From an uncultured Pelagibacteraceae bacterium (lineage in GTDB: Bacteria > Pseudomonadota > Alphaproteobacteria > Pelagibacterales > Pelagibacteraceae): 64,000 nt of DNA. The translations under genes and the position numbers were made by a program. This document shows, in pieces, positions 35,865 through 44,141 of this stretch. Numbering within the stretch: position 1 is the stretch's first letter; every line of letters starts with the position of its first letter. Below the pieces are notes generated by a model. That model was given only the letters and a program-made list of their open reading frames with translations, was not told the origin of the DNA and did no database searches. The DNA lies in contig CACJBX010000001.1 of assembly GCA_902591755.1 (NCBI GenBank), forward strand, positions 221,001 to 285,000, in the 5' to 3' direction.

Positions 35865-36824
35865 ATGAAAGATAAAATTTCAATTATTGCTGGTGGTTCT
35901 GGCCAATTTGGTGTTTATCTATCACAGTTTTTGTTAAAAAAAGGATACAAAATAATAATAACTACTAGAAATGTAAAACTAGCAAAAAAAAAAATCAATT
36001 TTAAAGATAAAAATTTAGTTTTGACGAAATTGAATGTTTTAAAAAAAAAGGAAATCAAAAAACTTATTTTTAAATATAGTCCAAAGCTTGTTTTTTATTT
36101 CGCAAGTCAAAGTTCACCAAAAATATCTTTTAAAAAAAAAAAAATCACATTAAATAGTAATTATGAAGGTTGTAAAAATTTTTTGGAAGTCATTCAAAAA
36201 GAAGGAGTAGATTGTAAGTTTATAAATGCCACTTCTAGTGAAATATTTTCTGAGACTAAAAGAAAAATAAACCTAAAATCTAAAAAAAAACCTATAAGCC
36301 CTTATGGTAAAGCTAAATTAATGTCGTTTAATAAAACAAAATATTTTAGAGAAAAAAAAAACATTAAAGCTTACAACGCAATTATCTTTAATACTGAGTC
36401 TTTTTTAAGAAAAAGGGATTTCTTAATTCCCAAAATTTGTTTAGCTGCTATAAATGCCTACAACTTTAACACAAAAACTGCTTTTGGAAATTTAGGTATT
36501 TCAAGAGAGTGGAATTGGTGCGAAGAACAAGTTAAGTATTTAATACATTTTATTAGAAAAAAACCACAAGACTTTATTTTGTCTAATGGTAAGCCCTACA
36601 CTGCAAGAAAAATGCTTAATTTTGCTTTTGGATATTTTGATTTGGATTTTAAAAAATTTGTTTCATTCAAAAAAAATTTATTAAGAAAAAAAGACTTTAG
36701 GCTTAAACATTCCGATCATATTTCCTGTTTAAAAAGAAATAATATAATCAGAGAACCTAAGATTTATGGTAAAAGGCTTATACATACCTTAATAAAATAT
36801 TATTTAAATGAAAAAAGAAATTAA
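35865..36824 (+). CDS. GDP-mannose 4,6-dehydratase-like extended SDR
   Basis: GMD-type enzymes make GDP-4-keto-6-deoxymannose for fucose or rhamnose-type sugars. The 319-residue protein has GGSGQFGVYLSQFLL (NAD-binding GxxGxxG) at the start, NATSSEIFSE near residue 120, and SPYGKAKLMSF with the YxxxK pair near residue 146. It also has AYNAIIFNTESFLRKRDFL, EWNWCEEQVKYLIHFI and DFILSNGKPYTARKML, matching the GMD blocks FNHES.RRG..FV, DWG.A.DYV and VIATG...SVRE. It is much more lysine-rich than usual and contains a run of 13 A (36132-36144). The exact substrate is uncertain. It overlaps the next membrane-protein gene by 17 nt. Confidence 0.78.
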   Translation: MKDKISIIAGGSGQFGVYLSQFLLKKGYKIIITTRNVKLAKKKINFKDKNLVLTKLNVLKKKEIKKLIFKYSPKLVFYFASQSSPKISFKKKKITLNSNYEGCKNFLEVIQKEGVDCKFINATSSEIFSETKRKINLKSKKKPISPYGKAKLMSFNKTKYFREKKNIKAYNAIIFNTESFLRKRDFLIPKICLAAINAYNFNTKTAFGNLGISREWNWCEEQVKYLIHFIRKKPQDFILSNGKPYTARKMLNFAFGYFDLDFKKFVSFKKNLLRKKDFRLKHSDHISCLKRNNIIREPKIYGKRLIHTLIKYYLNEKRN

Positions 36825-38016
36825 CAATCAATATATCTTACTTTACCTGGCAATATTATTAGTTCTTTCATATTTTTTTTTATATTTTAAACATCAAGTT
36901 GGAAATGACTCAACTATCTCTGAATGGTTAATTAATTATGAGGGTGGCTTTACAAAAAGAGGCTTTATTGGTCAAGGAATAATTTTATTATCAAGGTTTT
37001 TTGATTTCGATTTGAGGTGGACAATTTTTTTGTCCCAGTCTTTTTTTTGCACATCCTATTCTCTTTTATTGTGGTATTTGCTTAAAAATTTAGAAACTAA
37101 TAAAATTATAAATCTATCTATATTTACCCCAATATTTATTCTATATCCAGTAGCAGAGATAGAAGTACTAGGAAGAAAAGAAATTATAGTTTTCACATTT
37201 TTTTTAATTTACTTAGTGATTCCCTCACACCATAAATTTAAGAATTTTTCTATAATTCTATTTTCCTTTTTTTCTGTTTTAGTTTGGGAACCAATAATAT
37301 TTTTTTTCCCTCTCATATTTTTATATTTTATAATTGAGAACAAAATCGAGAAACTTGATATTAATTTTGTTAAATTAATATTATTTGTAACTCCAGGAAT
37401 TTTACTATCATTTTATATAGCGACCAATCCTTTAAGTGCAAATGAATGGAAAGTTATGGCAATGGTTCTAAAAGATGAATTTGGCGAGACATGTTACATG
37501 TCCTGCGGATTACTAAAATCCAAATCTACTATACTTCAACAATTTCAAGGTAATGTAGGCAAATATTCTTTCGAAGTAATATTTAGATATTTATTGATAG
37601 TTCTAATTGGATTTTTTCCATTATGCTTACTGCTTAAAAATTGCACAACAAAGAGCAAAAAATTATTTTTTTTCCAAAATTTTAGAAATCTTTTAACACC
37701 TTTCTGTATTGCTATTTCTCCCGTAATTTTATTGTTTGCGATGGGTTATGATTGGGGAAGGTGGGTAAATATTTCTTATGTAATCTGTGCATTGATAGTA
37801 TTTAGTTTGTTAAAAAACAAAAAAATAAACCTTAATACAACGTCACTAAAACGAAATTTTTTATATAAAATCAAAGGAAAAATGTTTTTTATTCTATTCA
37901 TAATTTTTTGTTTTGGTTGGAATCCAAAAACAGTGATGACAGGTGATATAGCATCATTTCCTGGTTACAGAATTCCTGTAAAAGTGATAAACAAAGTGTT
38001 TACTGGGGAGTTTTAA
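36808..38016 (+). CDS. Multi-pass membrane protein of unknown function
   Basis: I do not recognise this 402-residue integral membrane protein. Hydropathy suggests about nine to ten membrane segments (for example near residues 9-27, 65-85, 100-116, 126-140, 145-175, 190-205, 255-275, 295-312, 318-335 and 352-370). Between the first two is a conserved-looking soluble loop SEWLINYEGGFTKRGFIGQ, and a cysteine-rich loop GETCYMSCGLL lies near residue 225. The EGGF..RG motif and its position after a nucleotide-sugar enzyme and next to a GT2 gene suggest a glycan polymerase or membrane glycosyltransferase, but this is inference only. It overlaps the GMD-like gene. Confidence 0.7.
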   Translation: MKKEINNQYILLYLAILLVLSYFFLYFKHQVGNDSTISEWLINYEGGFTKRGFIGQGIILLSRFFDFDLRWTIFLSQSFFCTSYSLLLWYLLKNLETNKIINLSIFTPIFILYPVAEIEVLGRKEIIVFTFFLIYLVIPSHHKFKNFSIILFSFFSVLVWEPIIFFFPLIFLYFIIENKIEKLDINFVKLILFVTPGILLSFYIATNPLSANEWKVMAMVLKDEFGETCYMSCGLLKSKSTILQQFQGNVGKYSFEVIFRYLLIVLIGFFPLCLLLKNCTTKSKKLFFFQNFRNLLTPFCIAISPVILLFAMGYDWGRWVNISYVICALIVFSLLKNKKINLNTTSLKRNFLYKIKGKMFFILFIIFCFGWNPKTVMTGDIASFPGYRIPVKVINKVFTGEF

Positions 38017-38018
38017 AA

Positions 38019-38390
38019 ATGAAAATTAAAGTTTTTTTCAACAATTCATGCAATATCTGCAAGATGGAAATCGACCATTATAAAAAAATTTCTGATGAAA
38101 ACTTAGAGTGGGTTGATATCACAAATAATCAGGAGGCAATTAATTTGACCTCAAAATCCCAAGCAGAACTTTTAAGAAGATTACACGTCATCGAAAATGG
38201 AGAAGTTATAGGTGGAGCAAAAGCATTTGTAATAATTTGGTCTAAAATTCCAAAATATAAATTTTTAGCTAAAATATTTAGTTTCAAACCTTTATTTATA
38301 ATTTTTCATTATCTTTATGAATTTGTTGCCTACTTTCTTTTTTTGAAAAACAAACATCAACTTAATGAAGAAACAAAACCTTCCAACTAA
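38019..38390 (+). CDS. DUF393 / DCC-family thiol-disulfide oxidoreductase-like protein
   Basis: The 123-residue product has the thioredoxin-like DCC pattern at the start: [20 protein letters not shown], with a CxxC pair near residues 11-14. LEWVDITNN and [23 protein letters not shown] follow, where the family has a conserved H.....G....G..A. A hydrophobic C-terminal helix pair lies around residues 85-112. DUF393 proteins are often encoded near photolyases and DUF2256 proteins; a redox role is inferred from CxxC. The gene overlaps the DUF2256 gene by 26 nt. Confidence 0.87.
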   Translation: MKIKVFFNNSCNICKMEIDHYKKISDENLEWVDITNNQEAINLTSKSQAELLRRLHVIENGEVIGGAKAFVIIWSKIPKYKFLAKIFSFKPLFIIFHYLYEFVAYFLFLKNKHQLNEETKPSN

Positions 38391-38490
38391 AATTTGTCCA
38401 GTTTGTCAAAGGCCATTTAAATGGAGAAAAAAATGGAGATTAAATTGGGATAAAGTTAAATACTGTTCAAAAAGATGTTCTTCTAAGTGA
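38365..38490 (+). CDS. DUF2256 small zinc-ribbon-like protein (41 residues)
   Basis: This short gene starts at the ATG at 38365 and encodes 41 residues with the exact DUF2256 layout: [16 protein letters not shown], then [15 protein letters not shown]. The four cysteines (C11, C14, C34, C38) form two metal-binding pairs, CxxC and CxxxC. It starts inside the DUF393 gene and its stop overlaps the end of the convergent photolyase-like gene by 8 bp. DUF2256 genes are commonly neighbours of cryptochrome/photolyase genes; the function is unknown. Confidence 0.92.
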   Translation: MKKQNLPTKICPVCQRPFKWRKKWRLNWDKVKYCSKRCSSK

Positions 38491-39625
38491 ACATTGTAAT
38501 AATTTTTGGAATATAATTTTTAAAATTAAAAAAACCTTTATTGCAATACTGCCAGGAATACTGATCAAGCTTTCTGTGCAAGAAGTTAAGTTTAATATTA
38601 TTTGAATTTAAATAATCTAAGTTTTCACCAACTGTTGGATATAAACCAATAATATTTTCACTTATTTTTTTGACCTCACTTATATCTATTATCTCACACT
38701 CAATTGATTGATTCTTTATTCTTTGTTCTTGGTCTTTAATCAAAAGGGATTTAAATTTGATTACTTTATCACTTAATTTGATGGACCTGTTTTCATTTTT
38801 GTTTGATACTAAATAAATCTTTTTAAATTTAAAATTTTTAAAATCAGTGATTTCAAAAGATAGGTTATTTTCAAAAATTAATAAATTTTCAGAATGGATA
38901 TCTTGAGGATTAGCAAAATTTTGTTTTACAATTGAGTATGTCTTTTCAGAAACTTTTGGTGGCGCGTTTTGATTTAATTTAATATTGTTAAATCTATTAT
39001 TAGTAAATTTTTTGATATTCCATTCACTAGCTAGATAATGTTTTCCTTGTGTTTGTACTCCAGCAACCCATCTCCATCCAAGTGTATTTGATGCAGCATC
39101 ACCGTCATAAAGATGTTGCATAAAAAATTCTGCACCAAGCTGCCAAGGCAAATCCAATGTGAATATCCAGATACTTGCAAACCACATTCTTGTGTGATTA
39201 TGAAGATAATTGTTTTCTTTTAATTCTTTTACCCATTCATTAAAGCACTCGATGTTAGTATTTCCCTCTATCGCATTTAAGTATTCTTCATTATTTTTAA
39301 ATTTTTCTCTTATACTGTTTAAGCTTACCAAATAATCGGTCCATACGTTTGGTCTTAACTCAAGCCAACCTTTCCAATAAGTTCTCCAAAGAACCTCCTG
39401 TATAAACTTTTCATTTTTTGAAAATGAAAACTTCGCTAATGATTTTTTAATAATTTCAATTTCATTAAGAACCCCATGAGTAACATAGGGCGATAAGCAT
39501 GAGACGTTATCTCTTTTATCAGGCCCAAAATCGAAGTTTCTCAACTTTGAATAATCCGAAAGATTTTTTTCTACAAAATTATTTAATTTATCAATAGCTT
39601 TTTCTCTAGAAGCTTCAAAATTCAT
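38483..39625 (-). CDS. Photolyase-like FAD-binding protein with rearranged domain order
   Basis: The 380-residue product begins directly in the photolyase FAD-binding domain and lacks the N-terminal antenna domain. Conserved blocks: [17 protein letters not shown] near residue 43, [19 protein letters not shown] near residue 75, [20 protein letters not shown] near residue 142 and [22 protein letters not shown] near residue 173. These match the FAD- and lesion-contacting motifs. From about 240 there is a separate domain of alternating strands and helices ([27 protein letters not shown]) ending in a [10 protein letters not shown] motif. It could be a C-terminally placed alpha/beta domain. Repair activity is not certain. 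Confidence 0.85.
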   Translation of the reverse strand: MNFEASREKAIDKLNNFVEKNLSDYSKLRNFDFGPDKRDNVSCLSPYVTHGVLNEIEIIKKSLAKFSFSKNEKFIQEVLWRTYWKGWLELRPNVWTDYLVSLNSIREKFKNNEEYLNAIEGNTNIECFNEWVKELKENNYLHNHTRMWFASIWIFTLDLPWQLGAEFFMQHLYDGDAASNTLGWRWVAGVQTQGKHYLASEWNIKKFTNNRFNNIKLNQNAPPKVSEKTYSIVKQNFANPQDIHSENLLIFENNLSFEITDFKNFKFKKIYLVSNKNENRSIKLSDKVIKFKSLLIKDQEQRIKNQSIECEIIDISEVKKISENIIGLYPTVGENLDYLNSNNIKLNFLHRKLDQYSWQYCNKGFFNFKNYIPKIITMFT

Positions 39626-39631
39626 AACTTT

Positions 39632-40816
39632 TTACTTTAATTTTTTTTTATGGAGATTTATAAATCTTTCAACAATATATCTGTTAAAAGTTTTATTTTC
39701 TTCAAAAGAAACTTTTTTCATTGAGTAAGCACTACTTTTTGTCATTCTCGATTGAATTGTAACATTCCCTTTGTAAAGTTTTAGCTTAACACTTCCATTT
39801 ACCTTATTTTTTTTTAGATCCACTATTTTTTGTAATCTAAATCTTTCTTTTGAGAACCAATAACCGTTATAAATTAATTCTGCATATTTTGGCATAATAG
39901 AATCTTTTTTATGCATTGTATCTTTATCTAGTGTCACAGACTCCATTGCTCTATGAGCGATTAAAAGTAATGTACCACCTGGCGTTTCATAAACGCCTCT
40001 TGATTTAATTCCGATAAATCTATTCTCAACTAGATCAACTCTTCCAACTCCATTTTTTCCACCGAACTGATTTAACTTTTCTAAAAGTTTTTCTGGGGTT
40101 AATTTTTTTCCATTAACACTAACTGGATCACTGTTTTTGAAACCAATGGAAACATATGTAGGTTTATTAGGTGCCTTTTCAGGTGAAGTTGTTCTTTGAA
40201 AAATAAATTCAGGAGCTGAAATTTTTGGATTTTCTAAAACTTTACCTTCAGTTGATGTGTGAAATAAATTGTCGTCTACTGAAAAAGGTGGTGCACCTTT
40301 TTTATCTTTTGGAATAGGAATATTATGTTTTTTAGCATAATTAATTAAATCAGTTCTTGATTTTAATTTCCAAATTCTCCAAGGAGCTATCACCTTTATT
40401 TTTGGACCAAAATAATGATATCCAAGTTCAAATCTAACTTGATCATTTCCTTTGCCTGTTGAACCATGCGAAACAGCGAAAGCTTTAAATTTTTTAGCAA
40501 CTTTAATTTGATCTTTTGCAATTAACGGTCTCGCAATTGAAGTGCCAAGAAGATAAACTCCTTCGTAAATCGCATGACCTCTAATCATTGGGAAAACGTA
40601 TTCTTTTACAAACTTATTTTTTAAATTGTTAATTATTATTTTTTTAACCCCAAGTTTTTTTGCATTTTTAATAATTTTTTTTCGGTCCATTTCTTGACCG
40701 ATGTCTGCAGTGTAAGCAATTACTTCGCTATCGTAATTTTCTTGTAACCACTTTAGAATTATAGATGTATCAAGTCCGCCTGAATAGGCTAAAACAATTT
40801 TTTTGTTTTTTTTCAT
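39632..40816 (-). CDS. argG: Argininosuccinate synthase
   Basis: ArgG joins citrulline and aspartate in arginine synthesis. The 394-residue product has the PP-loop IVLAYSGGLDTSIILKWL near residue 5, EVIAYTADIGQE near residue 33, GTSIARPLIAK, AVSHGSTGKGNDQVRFELGY near residue 115, APWRIW, and the C-terminal GYWFSKERFRLQ block, all typical. The 3' end is close to the photolyase-like gene (6 bp), and a 4-gene minus-strand run with the IalB and aldo-keto genes is possible. Confidence 0.97.
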   Translation of the reverse strand: MKKNKKIVLAYSGGLDTSIILKWLQENYDSEVIAYTADIGQEMDRKKIIKNAKKLGVKKIIINNLKNKFVKEYVFPMIRGHAIYEGVYLLGTSIARPLIAKDQIKVAKKFKAFAVSHGSTGKGNDQVRFELGYHYFGPKIKVIAPWRIWKLKSRTDLINYAKKHNIPIPKDKKGAPPFSVDDNLFHTSTEGKVLENPKISAPEFIFQRTTSPEKAPNKPTYVSIGFKNSDPVSVNGKKLTPEKLLEKLNQFGGKNGVGRVDLVENRFIGIKSRGVYETPGGTLLLIAHRAMESVTLDKDTMHKKDSIMPKYAELIYNGYWFSKERFRLQKIVDLKKNKVNGSVKLKLYKGNVTIQSRMTKSSAYSMKKVSFEENKTFNRYIVERFINLHKKKLK

Positions 40817-40824
40817 TTAAGATA

Positions 40825-41331
40825 TTAAGCGCAACTTTTTTTCGCAGTATTATAAGCCTTTGTGAAACCCATTAAAGAATAATGATCAATCGTTTGAGAT
40901 CCAGATTGATTATATCCTGTGATCATAATTCTTGATCCTTTTTTCATAACATTAACCATCTTTCTTTCTAAACCTGTGTCGCCTATCCAAGCAAAGTTTT
41001 CTTTTTTAATGTCGAACTTAATTTTATTTTTTCCGGATTTAGCTGTAATTGAATTTTGTGTGTTATATTGGTAACCAGAGGTAATACTTACTTCATCTTT
41101 AATTTTATCAGCTGGTCTGAAGCTAATAAATAATCTTGCCTCTCTTGGATTTTTTTTTGGTGATTGTAAAACTGGTTTTGATTGAGCAAAGCAAAGTTTT
41201 TTTGATCCATCAGTGACTACTATCGTTTCCCAGTCTTTGAATTTGCCAACTTTTTTAATTTCCTGAGCTGAGGCTTCAGAGACAATTAAAAGACAAAATA
41301 ATAATACTGTGATTTTATTTATTAAGGACAT
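40825..41331 (-). CDS. Invasion-associated locus B (IalB) family exported protein
   Basis: The 168-residue product has a signal peptide (about residues 1-22, ITVLLFCLLIVSEASAQ) and the IalB pattern: FKDWETIVVTDGSKKLCFAQSKP with the first conserved Cys near residue 47, ARLFISFRPAD, FAWIGDTGLERKMVNVMKKG, and TIDHYSLMGFTKAYNTAKKSC with the second Cys at the end. IalB-family proteins are periplasmic in alphaproteobacteria and of unclear function; the name comes from Bartonella. The ATG overlaps the aldo-keto reductase gene. Confidence 0.9.
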   Translation of the reverse strand: MSLINKITVLLFCLLIVSEASAQEIKKVGKFKDWETIVVTDGSKKLCFAQSKPVLQSPKKNPREARLFISFRPADKIKDEVSITSGYQYNTQNSITAKSGKNKIKFDIKKENFAWIGDTGLERKMVNVMKKGSRIMITGYNQSGSQTIDHYSLMGFTKAYNTAKKSCA

Positions 41332-42362
41332 GGATTTGGATATATTTTCTGAACTTCGTTAATTTCATTAATAATTTCATTATTTAAATTTACATTTACA
41401 CTTTCTACATTTGTTTTCAACTGTTGCATAGTCGTAGCACCAATTATTACACTCGTTACAAATGGCTGAATTTCACAAAATTTTATGGACATTTGAGCAA
41501 AATCCAAATTAAATTTTTGTGAAATTTTGTAATATTCCTCAATAGCTTTAATGCTATTTTCATTATTGTAGCGAGTGAAATCTTTAAAAAGATCTATTCT
41601 TGAACCTTTTGGCATATTATTGTTTCGATATTTTCCTGTGAGGTAACCAAAAGCTAATGGAGAATAAGCCAACAAACCACTTTGTTCTCTGACTGAGATT
41701 TCCGCAAGGCCAACTTCATAAGTCCTATTGAGTAAGTTGTAAGGATTTTGAACAGCCATCATCTTGGGTAAATTTTTTAATTTTGAGAGCTCAAGACATT
41801 TTGCCAAACCCCATGCAGTTTCATTTGAAAGACCTACATATCGAATTTTACCTGCATCCACAAATTTTTTTAAATTTTCTAAAATCTCCTCAAAAGCAAT
41901 CCAATTTTTTTCATTTGAGTCGTGTTCGTATCCTTGCTTACCAAAAAAATTAGTATTCCTTTCTGGCCAATGTAATTGATATAAATCGATATAATCGGTT
42001 TGCATTCTTTTTAAACTTTTCTCTAATGCCTCTGACATACTTTTTTTATCATAACTGCATCCACCACCTCTGATGTATTCTTTACTAGTAGGACCCGAAA
42101 CCTTGGTAGCTAAAATGATTTTGTCTCTCTTTTTTGTTTTTTTGAACCATTCACCTATGATGTTTTCTGTCTCACCATAGGTTTCTTCTCTCATTGGTAT
42201 TGCGTAAATTTCTGCTGTGTCCCAAAAATTTACCCCATTATCAATTGCATAATCCATTTGCTCAAAACCATCTGCCTTTGAGTTTTGCTCTCCCCAAGTC
42301 ATGGTTCCGAGACAAATTGTACTCACATCGACGTCTGTACTGCCTAGTTTCTTATAATTCAT
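41322..42362 (-). CDS. Aldo/keto reductase
   Basis: The 346-residue TIM-barrel NADPH-dependent reductase shows the catalytic tetrad context: D and Y in NFWDTAEIYA near residue 46, K in KIILATKVSG near residue 84 and H in LYQLHWPE near residue 130. The NADPH site is seen in SVIIGATTMQQL near residue 310. The start YKKLGSTDVDVSTICLGTMTWGEQN and the RIDLFKDFTRYN segment resemble the E. coli Tas protein subgroup. The substrate is unknown. It is divergent from the Bax inhibitor gene, with 65 bp between starts. Confidence 0.93.
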   Translation of the reverse strand: MNYKKLGSTDVDVSTICLGTMTWGEQNSKADGFEQMDYAIDNGVNFWDTAEIYAIPMREETYGETENIIGEWFKKTKKRDKIILATKVSGPTSKEYIRGGGCSYDKKSMSEALEKSLKRMQTDYIDLYQLHWPERNTNFFGKQGYEHDSNEKNWIAFEEILENLKKFVDAGKIRYVGLSNETAWGLAKCLELSKLKNLPKMMAVQNPYNLLNRTYEVGLAEISVREQSGLLAYSPLAFGYLTGKYRNNNMPKGSRIDLFKDFTRYNNENSIKAIEEYYKISQKFNLDFAQMSIKFCEIQPFVTSVIIGATTMQQLKTNVESVNVNLNNEIINEINEVQKIYPNPCP

Positions 42363-42393
42363 AAAAATATAATATTTTGGTACCTTTAGACCA

Positions 42394-42421
42394 TTGAAAA
42401 ATTTTGTAAAATTAATATATT
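42394..42421 (+). promoter_or_regulatory. Promoter candidate for the Bax inhibitor-1 gene
   Basis: TTGAAA (42394-42399) and TATATT (42416-42421) are spaced by 16 nt. The ATG follows six bases after the -10 box, so the predicted transcript would begin at or very near the start codon, and no ribosome-binding site lies upstream. Confidence 0.45.
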
Positions 42422-42427
42422 CGAATT

Positions 42428-43180
42428 ATGGATTTTAACAGACAAAATATTTTCCAAGCGACATCTGCAAAAACTGCAGTTTGGGATGCTGGTTTAAGAG
42501 CTTACATGTTGAAAGTGTATAACTATATGGCGACTGGAGTTCTTTTAACTGGAATCATTTCATTAATTTCATTTAAAATGTCTGTAGTAACAGATTCTGC
42601 AGGAACGATTGCTTCATTTACAAGTTTTGGTAATGCAATTTTCTTTTCAGGTTTAAAATGGGTAATAATGTTAGCACCTTTGGCAATAGTTTTTTATATG
42701 AGTTTTGGTATTAACAAAATGTCAGCAGCTAAAGCACAAACGGTTTTCTGGATATTTGCTTCTTTAATGGGATTATCATTATCATGGATACTTTTAGTTT
42801 ATACAGGAGTAAGTGTTGCGAGAGTATTTTTTATTACATCAGCAACTTTTGGAGCTATGAGTATTTACGGTTACACGACTAAAAGAGACTTAACTAAGTT
42901 TGGTTCATTTTTAATGATGGGCTTGATAGGAATTATAATTGCTTCACTAGTAAATATTTTTCTAAAATCTGCAATGATGTATTTTGTAATTTCAATCTTA
43001 GGTGTTTTAATTTTTGTTGGTCTAACTGCATATGACACACAAAAAATTAAAAATATGTATTCAGCATCAGATACAATCGAAATATCTGGCAAAAAAGCAA
43101 TAATGGGTGCATTAACACTTTACTTAGACTTTATAAATCTATTCATTATGCTTCTAAGACTTTTTGGTCAAAGAAGATAA
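42428..43180 (+). CDS. Bax inhibitor-1 / YccA family membrane protein
   Basis: The 250-residue product has seven hydrophobic segments and the family blocks LRAYMLKVYNYMATGVLLTG near residue 26, FFITSATFGAMSIYGYTTKRDLTKFGSFL near residue 138 (quoted in part) and LTAYDTQKIKNMY near residue 198, with the Asp that acts as pH or calcium sensor in bacterial BsYetJ-type homologues. It is thought to be a calcium leak channel or protease-modulating protein. It abuts the convergent DUF2794 gene with no spacer. Confidence 0.95.
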   Translation: MDFNRQNIFQATSAKTAVWDAGLRAYMLKVYNYMATGVLLTGIISLISFKMSVVTDSAGTIASFTSFGNAIFFSGLKWVIMLAPLAIVFYMSFGINKMSAAKAQTVFWIFASLMGLSLSWILLVYTGVSVARVFFITSATFGAMSIYGYTTKRDLTKFGSFLMMGLIGIIIASLVNIFLKSAMMYFVISILGVLIFVGLTAYDTQKIKNMYSASDTIEISGKKAIMGALTLYLDFINLFIMLLRLFGQRR

Positions 43181-43519
43181 TTAAAGTTTTTTCCAATTTA
43201 TTTTATTAATCAAATTTTCAAGGTCGTCTGAGTTTTTTAATATGCGGCCCCTACTATCAGTAATACAATACTTTAAGTTTTTGCTATTTGGTTTGAAATT
43301 TTTACAAATATTATAGATTGCGTTTTCAGCAGCATTTTTAAAAACACTAAAACTCACTTGTTTGTTTGAAATATTAAGACCATAATCTTTCCAAGAACCG
43401 TTTGAGACCATTTTTGCATATAAATTTAAAATAATCTTAAGCTCTTTTTTTTCAAAAAAAAATTTCTCTTCGTATTTTTTAATTGAGTTATTAATAACTA
43501 ATTTTAAATTTCTATTCAT
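43181..43519 (-). CDS. DUF2794 domain protein
   Basis: The 112-residue product matches the alphaproteobacterial DUF2794 pattern: FFEKKELKIILNLYAKMVSNGSWKDYG (F.R.EL..IL.LYG.MVA.GEWRDYA), VSFSVFKNAAENAIYNICKNF, and YCITDSRGRILKNSDDLENLI near the C-terminus. Its function is unknown. It overlaps the yciB gene by 8 nt and ends tail to tail with the Bax inhibitor gene. Confidence 0.85.
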   Translation of the reverse strand: MNRNLKLVINNSIKKYEEKFFFEKKELKIILNLYAKMVSNGSWKDYGLNISNKQVSFSVFKNAAENAIYNICKNFKPNSKNLKYCITDSRGRILKNSDDLENLINKINWKKL

Positions 43520-44063
43520 TTTGTGAATACTTCTTAATTAATGGAATTTGAAAAGCCGTAAAGATAAAAGTAATTGGTAGCATACCCCATACTTTAAAAT
43601 TTACCCAAAACTCCTCAGTTTGTGTTCGCCATATAAGTTCATTCAGAATAGCTAAGCCAAAGAAAAACCATATCCATCTAAAATTTAAAATACTCCATCC
43701 TTCATCATTTAAAGGCAATGATTTTCCCAAAATTAATTTTAAAAGAGGCTCTTTGGTAAAATATTTTCCAAAGAAAAGTGTCAAACCAAACAAAATATTA
43801 ATTATCGTTGGCTTCATGTAAATAAAAATTGGGTTGTTGAAATAGATTGTTAATCCCCCAAAAAGAGTTATGAGAACTCCTCCCGCAAGCGGAACCATAG
43901 GAATTTTTTTTTCAAAAAACCAAACAATCAAAATAGAAATTATTGTCGCAACTATAAGAGGCGGTATAGCTACTTGAAGATCTTTTCCAGAATTATAGTA
44001 AAAGTAAAAGAAAATTACTAATGGACCAAAGTCAGTTAAAAATTTTATTAGCGACTTATTCAC
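43512..44063 (-). CDS. yciB: Inner-membrane-spanning protein YciB (septation protein A family)
   Basis: The 183-residue product has about five membrane helices and the YciB/IspZ blocks: FLTDFGPLVIFFYFY at the start, FFEKKIPMVPLAGGVLITLFGG near residue 50, KPTIINILFG, GKSLPLNDEGWSILNFRWIWFF near residue 112 and FWVNFKVWGMLPITFIF. YciB contributes to cell-envelope maintenance and septation. It overlaps the DUF2794 gene and is divergent from hspQ (78 bp between starts). Confidence 0.92.
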   Translation of the reverse strand: MNKSLIKFLTDFGPLVIFFYFYYNSGKDLQVAIPPLIVATIISILIVWFFEKKIPMVPLAGGVLITLFGGLTIYFNNPIFIYMKPTIINILFGLTLFFGKYFTKEPLLKLILGKSLPLNDEGWSILNFRWIWFFFGLAILNELIWRTQTEEFWVNFKVWGMLPITFIFTAFQIPLIKKYSQNE

Positions 44064-44106
44064 AACTTTATATTATCAGATTTACAAACTTTTAATAATT
44101 TTTTTA

Positions 44107-44136
44107 TTGATTTTTTATTCTAAATACCCATATTAT
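44107..44136 (+). promoter_or_regulatory. Promoter candidate for hspQ
   Basis: TTGATT (44107-44112) and TATTAT (44131-44136) are separated by 18 nt. The GTG start of hspQ lies only five bases after the -10 box, so transcription would begin at the start codon. Confidence 0.4.
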
Positions 44137-44141
44137 TTAGT

